Of a stretch of DNA of 64,000 bases, positions 55,734 to 64,000 are shown piece by piece. Numbering within the stretch: position 1 is the stretch's first letter; each line of letters begins with the position of its first letter. This DNA is from Zizania palustris. Lineage: Eukaryota; Streptophyta; Magnoliopsida; Poales; Poaceae. Location of the stretch: assembly GCA_019279435.1 (NCBI GenBank), contig JAAALK010000288.1:74919499-74983498 (forward strand), given 5' to 3'. A program made the position numbers and the translations under genes. Below the pieces are notes generated by a model, which saw only the letters and a program-made list of their open reading frames with translations, did no database searches and was not told the DNA's origin.

Positions 55734-58700
55734 TGTCATGCCCCGATTTAATAAATCAGGAGTTTATTGAAATTCCATAGAAAATCAATAAAACAAGACG
55801 TTCATCATGCGACCACGTACAAGACGGGCAATCATTCACGGTTCGTGGACCGCATTAATACAAAAGTGAATGAAAGTGAAGAGAAACTAATAAAATCAAG
55901 GGTCCTAGATGAACGCCTCCTTCCAGTCTCGCCTTGACTGGGTCGCTACTCCAGACCTTCATCCTCCTCGTAGTAGACGGGCTCTGATGGTGTAAGTCAA
56001 CAGGGTGAGTACAGATGTACTCAGCAAGCCACCGAATGCAAATATAATGCAAGGTAATAACAAGGGAGATAGTGGCTAGTTTTGCGGAAGAAGCATAATT
56101 GTAAAGCATTAAATGTGATCAATTTATTAGTACTGAAAAGTAAACATGTGTATGCATCATCATCTTCTAACTCGAGGAGTACGTTTTACCTCTCCGCACA
56201 ACAGTCCTTACATGCCATGAATAACTCATCCATTCAAACATTTGTAAACTAACTGCGAGTAGTCACACAACCCGCCCTTGACGTGGGCTCGGCTTTTCGA
56301 AAAGATTGAATTACTCTGATCAGAGATGTACCACTGTACCCACAAGGCACGCACTCATCACTTACACCAAAGTGTAACGAGATGACCCATTTCATGGGAA
56401 CTCGTGCCAAAACCTTCCATATGGTCTTCCCCGACTCAACAGCACCCTCTTATAGGTTTCGTACCGTGTCTCGCCATATCGAGTTTCCACAATACCCCCC
56501 TTGAGCCATCGTCGGTACAAGGCGCCCTGAGGGCTAGCCCCTTGCCCCCTCCACTATGATGTCGAGAGACGGAGTGTTCCACACTTCCAGTTAGGACTTA
56601 CCCATTAGACTTGTGGTTGGTATGGAAGTGTTTTGCAACAGATCCCGCAGACCAGTCCTTATAGTGCCCCGGGTGCGACCAACAAGTTTCCGAGCTTGCA
56701 CCCGGAACCCACCATACTTATAACTTAGCCCACTCCAACAGTGTCCAGAGACAAGAATAACGGGGTATTTCATATACCAGAATCCATCTATCTACGACTC
56801 ATTATTTTTATCCCATAGCAGTTGTGCCGGTACATTGGGCACTAGCTAATATAATACTTGTAGAGTGACAAGGAGTTAAGGCTCAATAAGCATGTCTTGG
56901 GTTTGCACACAAGGACGGGGATCTAATAAATATAAGTGTAAGGCTTGATATTTGACTAATGCAATATTAACCTATGAGTTATAGCGATAGTTTATTAAAA
57001 CATGGGCTCAAGGATGATCAACTGTTTCCACAGAAGGGTCGATGACTTGCCTTGATCCGCAAATGGGGAAGGTGGAACCTCGGGATAGAACTCCGGCTCC
57101 TCGACGAACTCGTAGTCTTCTCGATACGGAAAAGTAATTAAAACATTCAATAAACAATCCAAACAATCAACCATACTAACATACATGTTTATGTTGGATT
57201 AAGTAAAGGAGATAGAGTCTTAACTTTTAGGGATTTGTTACTTAACATTTAAGATTAATTTTTAATGAGATTCCTTAATTTTATAACTTGGTATAATTAT
57301 TTTTCCTAAGGGGGTTTTTATTTCCCCTTTTTAGAGATGAACTTAGAGAGGTATAAATTAGCCTTGATGTTTTTATGGTCTCAAAAATAGTGACTTTAAA
57401 TTATTAAGTCTTCTGAAGTTTGTTATCTAGCTTTAAGATAATTTTCATAAAGTATGGATCTTTACTATTAAAAAGGGCTTTGTGTAATATGATTAAATGG
57501 AACAAAGTGGGCAAAATGAATATTTTATTGTATTAAAAATAGTAAACTCAAGTTGTTAGGTTTTCTGAAGTTATTATATAAGTTGTCATGACATTTTATA
57601 AAGTGTTTAACCTCTATTTTATGAATTACTTAATTATCCTACAAGGGCTTTTGCAATATTAATTAATAGATTAAAGTGGGCAAAGTGAACATGTTATTTT
57701 TATTGCATTAAAATAGTAGAATAAAGTCATTAAGTCCTCTGAATTTATTATATCATTTTTCATGATATTTTTGTAAAGTGTTGTATTTCCATTATCTGAA
57801 TTAATCATTTATTTTAAAGGGCCTTGGAAATGTTGTTTAGTAAATTAAAATGAGCAAAATGAATTATTATATTTTTATTGGCTTATAAACAGAGTACTGG
57901 AGTCAATATTTCATCTAAAAATATATATAAATTTTTAGGAGTTTTTCTGAATGAAATAATAATTACATCCTAAAGGGGTCTTAGGAATGTTATTTAATAA
58001 AATGTCTTGGACAAAATGGTCATTCCATTTTTATTGTATTAATAACAGTGAAATGGAGCCATTAAATCTTCTGAAATTAGTTTATAAATTTTTAAGGGTT
58101 TATCTGAATTATTTAATTGAAGTATTAGTTAATTCCTAAAGGGGACTTTTCTTTATTATTTAATAAGATTATTATGTGCCAAATAAACATATTGTTTTTA
58201 TTACATAAAAGTTTAGAGGATGAAAAAAACAAATTTTCCAGAATTAAAATGGTGAAATTTGGAGTTAATTTGAGCAAGATATGAATTTTTAAAGTTTTAA
58301 AAAATTTCTGTATTTTATTTAAACCAGAAAACCTGCGGGGTCCACGGTGAGCCAGGTCCACCATGGACCCACGCACTGTGCGCTGTGAGCCGATCGGATC
58401 TGGACCATTGGATCCAGATCCCACGGTTGCCGGCTGGGCGGGGGTGTTTAAGTGAGATCCTACGGCCATGAGGCCTCGGTACCTTTTGACCGAGTGGACG
58501 GCCCAGATTAAACCGAGCGGGTTCTAATCTTAGCCGTTCATCTCAGATCACATGGCACCGAGCCCGTCCGGCACGCGCGCGGCACGGGGGAAGCCGAGGG
58601 CTTCGTCCCCAGCGCCGGTGGAGCGACGGCGAGCGGCGGTAGCGTGGCCCATGACCCTAGGCGACGGCGAAAATGGAAAGGGGAAAGGAAGGGGAGTGCA

Positions 58701-59839
58701 ACCGTACCAGAGATGGGGACGGACGGAGACGGAGGTGGCCAGCGGCGAGGAGAGGCGATGAGGACCTTCGGGTCCGACGGCGGCGATGAGTTCCGGGGGC
58801 CTTCACGGTCAACCAAGGTGAGGCCGGGGTAGAGGGGGCGACGACGGCGAGGGCGGCGGTGGCCCGGGGCGTCGGTGAGGTGCTGCCAAAGCCGAAGCAG
58901 GGGATGAATCCGAAAACTTGCAGGCGGCGGCTAGGGAGGGAAAGGCTCTGAGGGGTTTCGGTGTGAGCGAAATGCGGTGAGCACCGGGGGTCTTATAGGG
59001 TTGCCGACGACGGAAAATGGCAGGCTACGCGAAGGAAACTGAAGGGGAGGATTTCCATATCGCCGGCGAACTTTCCTATAGCACGGATTGGCTTCCAAAG
59101 GGATGAAATCGCCTCGGTTTTGGTCAGAAGTGGATCACCGGTGAACGGGGGTCAGGATCCCGTTCCCAATTTTGTGGATTTGGGCGGCCGGCGGTGATTA
59201 GGGCAAGGGGCCGACGGGAATGGAAGGGGGAGATCCCCTTCCATTGTTGAAGACGAATCTGACAGGTGGGTCCCACCTGTCAGCGAGCGTGCGCGAAGGA
59301 GTGAGGGGATGACAAGCGGGTCCGGTGAGTCAGCGACAGAAGAGGGGGCGTCGGTGGCTGCCAGGTGGGACCGTTCGGGGCGAGCGCGGGAGAGAGAGAG
59401 GAGGAGGGAGTGCTGACAGAGCGGCCCCGCATGTCAGTGGGTGCGGGCGCGTGGGAAGGGAGAGAGGGATGGCGCCGACAGGCGGGTCCCGCTTGTCAGC
59501 GAGTAGGGCTGCGTTGGGCTGGGCCGAAATGGTTTTGGAGGGGAATACGGGGTTGTGGCCCAATAAGATTAAAAATTGTTTTCTGATTAAAAATAATCCG
59601 AGAGAATTAATTATTTGATTAAGGCTTGAAGAACTATTTCTAAAATTTTGTAAAAATTCTCAAAAATATTTCTTGGCCTCTAGTTTATCCCATAAATTTT
59701 CAAGTCCAAATTTTGAATATTTATCCCTGTTTGGCTTTAATAGGGCTCTTTTAGGATTTTCTTTAATAACAATATTCAGAAATTCATTTAATTTTATTTT
59801 TCCTTTATTTTATTCCCTTTTAATTTTGGGGCTGTTACA
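55734..59839 (-). repeat. 5' LTR of H
   Basis: 4106 bp, collinear with 49020-53161. Differences by eye are mostly single bases, plus small losses in the GC-rich part (for example near 58845). The high similarity indicates a fairly young duplication or insertion. Confidence 0.88.
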
Positions 59840-61009
59840 ATCCTATCCCCCTTACAGAGAATCTCGTCCTCGAGATTCAAAGCGAACCTCGGGAAAACTA
59901 AGGGACGGAGTTTTACTGGTGCTCCAGATTAGGAGATGGTGTTACATCAGAAATAGGCAAAGTGATCTCTGGAACTGGGTTGGTTGAGATTAACTTGGGG
60001 GTGTCTTCGGTTGTATCTGGGTTCTCTTTGTGGTGATCTAGGGTATGTCCCTCTGGGTTTGGAATGGAGGCTGGCGCCCGCTTAGGGTAGGGGCACTTGT
60101 TGGCGTAGTGGCCTCCTTGGCGACAGTTGAAGCACACAATCGGCTTGCCGTTCATGTCCCTCTTGTATCCGGTAGCTTGTGCTGGTGTCTTTCCGGCTGG
60201 TGGTGCTTGGGGTGGGATGTCTGTGCTTGGCCCTCCGAGGGTTGTTCGTGGCTTGGCAGGGGTTGGGGCTTGAGGTGGAATCATTCTGGTTTCTGGTATA
60301 ATTGCTTTGTTCACCATCCTCTGAAAGTTGGCGAAGTCCCGTAGATTAACTGAAGGGAGAGCTCGTGTTGGTGTTGTTGGAGATGGAACAACTGTGCCTG
60401 CTGCTCTTGCATCTGCTTTTGCTGTTGTTGCATCTGGGTAAGCAGTGTGGCGATCAGTTGGTTTTGTTTTGCCATCATCTCCGCAAGTGTGGGATGATAG
60501 ACAACAGGGGTCTGCTGATGTCCAGTTGCACCCCACTGAGGCAGATTGCCTGAGGTGTTTCCATCGCGTGGGGCTTCTGATCCTTGGTCGTTGGCCATCC
60601 TGAAGTTGAAGGATTCAAAAAGAAGGTGCCAATATTAAGGGGAAATTGTTACTGATTTTATTGCCTAAGATGAATAATTTGACCTAGATGCTTATATATC
60701 TCATTTTAGTTCCTTATCAACTTTCACACTCATGCCTTATATTATTTTTAATATAAATGATTTATCATGTATTTTATTCACTCAACATTCATGTTGTAAT
60801 ATATTTTATTAATTAGTGTTAGAGGCTTAAGATGAAGTGATGTTGATTATATCTTATTGAATTTCCTTGGTACCAAAAATTCCAGAAAATTTTTGGAACG
60901 CAATTTAATGCTTAGGAGAATTTTTAGGAAAATACTCTAGCTAATTAAAATTTTTAGGCTCGTATTTTAGCTTTCCTCTTTCTTGATTTTTACTGAGTCA
61001 TTTTCTTGC
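59840..61009 (-). mobile_element. Truncated second internal region of H, with gag copy 2
   Basis: Collinear with 53162-54331. The gag-like ORF (60598 to 59913) has its ATG, the Gln-rich coil and an intact CFNCRQGGHYANKC knuckle, but a one-base loss near 60343 shifts the frame. The copy breaks at TCTTGC (61004-61009), whose equivalent in copy 1 is 54326-54331. ORF1, the primer site and a third LTR should follow and are missing. Confidence 0.82.
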
Positions 61010-61202
61010 CATTGGCCGAGGGCGAATCTCCTCAAAGATAGCGTCTCGTTCATCCTCGGCCTTTTTCTCGTGCATTTCCTGTGCCCGTAGACGTTGTAGA
61101 TGTCTTTTCTATGATTGGGACATGCCCGGAGGTGCCCAAGATGGTTGTGGCTTGGTGCCAGGCGCCACCATCCTATTTTTGTGATTTTTGGCTGAAGGGG
61201 TA
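61004..61202 (-). repeat. Right copy of the 199-bp duplication of J sequence
   Basis: Matches 48821-49019 over its full length. It continues without a break into J gag (TACCACCCAGGTTGG), so this copy carries the undisturbed J sequence across the H target site. Confidence 0.88.
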
Positions 61203-64000
61203 CCACCCAGGTTGGCCTCGCGTGTTTCATAATCAGAGGACGCTTCACTACGGACCCTTTCGGTCAGACTGGCCTCGTTCGACCGATCGGACCAGGCTCC
61301 GGCACTGGCCTCGGTTGGACAAGGGGACTTACCTCTGTTGTTCTTCGGTGAGGGGCCTTTGGGATTGGGACTTCCTGAGACCCTACTTTGACTGTGATGG
61401 CTTTGGACTCCCTCTCCTTTGCCTCTTCGTGTCCATCTCCCTTGGCTCCGGCCTATGCAAGTCGATTCGGAGATACTACGAATAGCCTGCAGGTGATGTC
61501 TCCCTTCACCGCGTATGTTTGTCCCTGCCAGTTATAATACTCCGGAGGAAAACAAGGGACAACGTTACTCTGCGAAGGGTACTCGGTTTGCGAGGTATAC
61601 GTAGCCCACGGGGTCCCTGCCCAATTGTATGGTGGAGGCATCGGTGGTTCTAGTGGCTTCGCCCACTGCGAGCCAAACCCATTTCTCGGAGGGGGGTTCG
61701 GCCAGGTCGATGGTATTTCAGACCATATCAACGAAGGGTCCTGCGACGCCAGAGGTATGTTTGGCTATTGCGGGCCGAAGCCTCCTACCGAAGGGTTCGT
61801 CCAGAGCGGAGCTGAGTTCGGCCATTGGGGTCCAAACTCGTTGTACAAAGGGTTCGGCCACTGAGGCCCGAACTCGTTTTGCGGAGGGTTCGGCCACTGA
61901 GGCCCGAACTCGCTGTGCATAGGGTTCGGCCACTGGGTTTCGAAGCCACTAAGCGGAGGGTCCGACCACTGCTATCCAAAGCCACCGTGCGGAGGGTTCG
62001 GCCACTATGGTCCGAAGCCATCCTTCGCCTGTCTTGGCCCCTTCGGCTGGCTTAGCCTTTTTGCCTGGGGGCCTGGTTCCTTAGCTTTTTTCTTGTGTTT
62101 GTTCAATAGCATTTGATATGTCACCTTCGGCTTCTTGCGAGCCTTAACCAAAGGAGACGTGTTGACATTCCGTTTCGACACTCCTACATCAGGGTTCTTT
62201 GGTATGAGTGTGCATATGTGCGATTCTCCAAAAATGACTGTGTTCTGTTTAGTTGACTCGGCCTGCTCTGGCCGAATCAACACCCTCTTCTCATTGAGGT
62301 CGATGGTGTTCACGGGAAAGGCGTCTTTGTCCAGCTTCATCTTTGGACTGGGGTCTATTTTGAATCGTCCTTCCACTATGGCCGATTGGACCTATCGACG
62401 AAAAACATTGCAATCATTAGTGTAATGTGAATGTGAATCATGCCACTTACAGTAGGGGCGTCTCTTTAGCTCGTCGACAAATGGAATGACTTGGCCTTTA
62501 GGCAACCTGAGAAGCTGGTTCTTCAAGAGGAAATCAAATATTTTATCGCATTTAGTTATATCAAACGAGTATTTGACTTCGCTAGGCCGACACTTAGTGG
62601 GAGACGACCGTAACTCAGAGCAATTAACGGGTTTGCTCTTGGTGTTCTAGACCCATTCGGCTGCGTACATGTCAGTCGAATCCTCCTGTTCTTTCGATTC
62701 TTCTTCCGTCGGAGTGTTCCATGACGTGGACTTCAGCCCTAGGCTTGATAAATGTCTTAATAAAATTTTTATCCTTGGCTCAGCCTTCCTGGACGAGAGC
62801 CTGTTGTAAGACCTGGCTAACTTCTAAAAAGTGTTGGTTATCTAGTCTTTCCTTAATTTCAGAGCGCAACCCACTAAAATCTAGATCCGCCAAATCTCTT
62901 TCCAAAATATTAAGACTAAAACAATGGTTTCTGGTATATCTAAAGGGCTTGATATACTCAGAGACGCTCTCGCTAGATTTCTGTTTAACCGATGTCAAGT
63001 GTGAAAGCCTAAGTTCTGTTTCACCCGTATAAAAGTAGTCATGGAATTTTTGTTCTAATTCAGCCCACGTTTGGATAGAGTTCGGCGGGAGCACCAAAAA
63101 CCAAGTGAAAGTGGTGCCGGATAGTGAGAGAGAAAATAGTCTATGTTTTAAAGCGTCCGACCCACTAGCTTCTCCACACTGTGCTAAAAACTGACTGATA
63201 TGCTCTAGTGTGGTTTTGTTACCCTCATCGTAGAACTTGGTGAATTCAGGGACTCTATAGCCATGAGGGTAAGGTATCGTGTTGAAATGGTCAGGGTACA
63301 GCTTCCGGTAAACCCTATCTCGACCCCTATGTACGAAGTCGGTGGACTCCCTAAATAGCGCGTGGATTTGCTCCTCTATGTCATCCTGGCCTACTGCCTG
63401 CGCGCGTCTCTCATGCGGGGGCATGACATGTGGTGGTATATCGGCGTGTGAGTCATGGGGGTCTTCCTCACGTGCTGGCTCTAGGTATGTGATGTGCTCA
63501 GGCCTATGCGTTTGTGTGTGCGGTACAGGCAACACAGGAAGAACTGGCGCGGGTGTAGGTGGCGTGCAATAAACAAGGTTAGATTGGACATGCGCGTAGT
63601 GGCTTGTCTCGGCTGTATATGTTGGGTTCGGAGACATGATGGTCTTGATAGTACTACCATCGGCTCTACTATATATATGATTTACCGGAGGTGCACTAGC
63701 GATCAGAGCTGGAGGAACGGCCTTGGTAAAGCCAAACTTCTAAGTGTTGCCTCTACTTGAGAGTTAACTGTTGAATCTAAACGGTTGGCTAGCGAAGCGC
63801 TAACAGCTTGTTCTACCGATGCAGCTATTTTTTTCTCAATCTCTAAAGAAGATAAACGAGGCGATACTGGTGTTACCTGGGTCCGAGTAGGGTCGAGGAC
63901 ATTGACATCGCGCTTGATGAAGCCCGCGCGTGTCTTGACGTAACTTCCAAGCATTAGGTCTTGTAATGCCTTCATCTTTGCCTCGATCTCTGCTCGGTCT
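61203..64000 (-). pseudogene. J gag (Tat-type gypsy), open at the window end
   Basis: Reads from beyond 64000 downwards. It starts with DRAEIEAKMKALQDLMLGSY, as in F1. A coiled N-terminal part is at 63975-63703. The capsid core, 285 codons open at 63637-62780, has YRVPEFTKFYDE, LEHISQFLAQCGEAS, SLSGTTFTWF and RDLADLDFSGLR. The finger CKWHDSHSHYTNDC is at about 62453-62410, then a basic linker and an aromatic/Pro-rich repeat (61785-62030). Stops such as FRR-stop-V and GP-stop-W fit CAG to TAG. The element continues at 49019 on the other side of H. Confidence 0.8.
61785..62030 (-). repeat. 36-bp repeat array coding for WPNPP units in J gag
   Basis: About six 36-base units; each complement has GAGTTCGGGCC, CAGTGGCCGAACCC and a short variable part. 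In the gag frame each gives a 12-residue unit of the form EFGPQWPNPPxN. Single units outside the array (near 61700 and 61640) show the same style. Some units now carry a stop in place of Gln. Confidence 0.7.

Larger units (their letters stand above)
49020..61009 (-). mobile_element. Element H: tandem long-LTR gypsy, no pol
   Basis: The order along the plus strand is LTR (49020-53161), internal (53162-55733), LTR (55734-59839), second internal cut short (59840-61009). In element sense (minus) LTRs run TGTAACAGCCCC to GGGGCGTGACA and are over 4.1 kb. The internal region has an initiator-Met primer site and gag-like ORFs but no protease, RT or integrase, so H is non-autonomous, like a large retrotransposon derivative. 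The repeat unit is 6.7 kb, present about 1.8 times. The right end breaks at TCTTGC (61004-61009), shared with J. H lies in the gag-protease linker of J. Confidence 0.85.

Noticed and set aside
61785..62055. Repeated SGRTLRT-type peptides in other frames of the J repeat array
   Set aside because: A 36-base repeat without stops is open in several frames. Only the WPNPP frame continues the gag style on both sides.
1..64000. tRNA genes, rRNA genes, CRISPR arrays, bacterial operons and host protein-coding genes
   Set aside because: No cloverleaf, rRNA core, spaced repeat array, operon-like layout or non-transposon exon pattern could be found by reading; the only tRNA-like matches are the retroelement primer sites.

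Overview
This is plant nuclear DNA, almost certainly from a grass (Poaceae). Every recognisable coding stretch belongs to a plant LTR retrotransposon: Ty3/gypsy of the Tat and chromovirus types, and Ty1/copia of the Sirevirus type. They are nested inside each other, and a CACTA transposon and smaller DNA-element remnants fill the rest. I see no convincing host gene, tRNA, rRNA or CRISPR array. Two gypsy elements (B and C) have the layout of the CRM (centromeric retrotransposon) lineage, so a pericentromeric origin is plausible but not proven.

Layout of the left half (1-38704). After two fragments (1-2511), a Tat-type gypsy element 'D' lies on the minus strand. Its only LTR in the window is at 37667-38704, and its body is scattered over 36827-37666, 23966-25571, 8476-9576 and 2512-3006. 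Three elements are inserted in D: the CRM-like element B (3007-8475, target duplication GGCTA), the Tat element A (9577-23965, plus strand, same family as D) and the Sirevirus-like copia element E (25572-36826, minus strand, target duplication GTCAG/GTTAG). A in turn contains a solo LTR (13370-14594, duplication CTATC) and a second CRM-like element C (15186-22612, duplication GTGCC).

Layout of the middle (38705-48035). This part holds small remnants: a hAT-like element, an LTR piece and a PIF/Harbinger-like MITE. About 1.7 kb follows in which I recognise nothing. A non-autonomous CACTA element (42231-47339, duplication TTT) then carries a deleted Tat element F1 (42962-46860, duplication CCACC). 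Next to it is a 5'-truncated copia remnant.

Layout of the right end (48036-64000). A Tat element 'J' on the minus strand, of the F1 type, is split by a tandem pair of a long-LTR gypsy element 'H' (49020-61009). H is arranged LTR, internal, LTR, truncated internal. The 199 bases of J next to the left end of H (48821-49019) are repeated at the right end (61004-61202). That is far longer than a target duplication and points to a rearrangement at a 6-base microhomology.

No element looks able to move by itself. B lacks gag and the RT palm; A lacks gag and protease; D lacks most of RT through integrase; F1 lacks everything between the gag start and integrase; H has no pol; C and E have full gene order but are broken by stops and frameshifts, mostly C-to-T or G-to-A changes. 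The window is therefore best read as a layered record of insertion, internal deletion and recombination.
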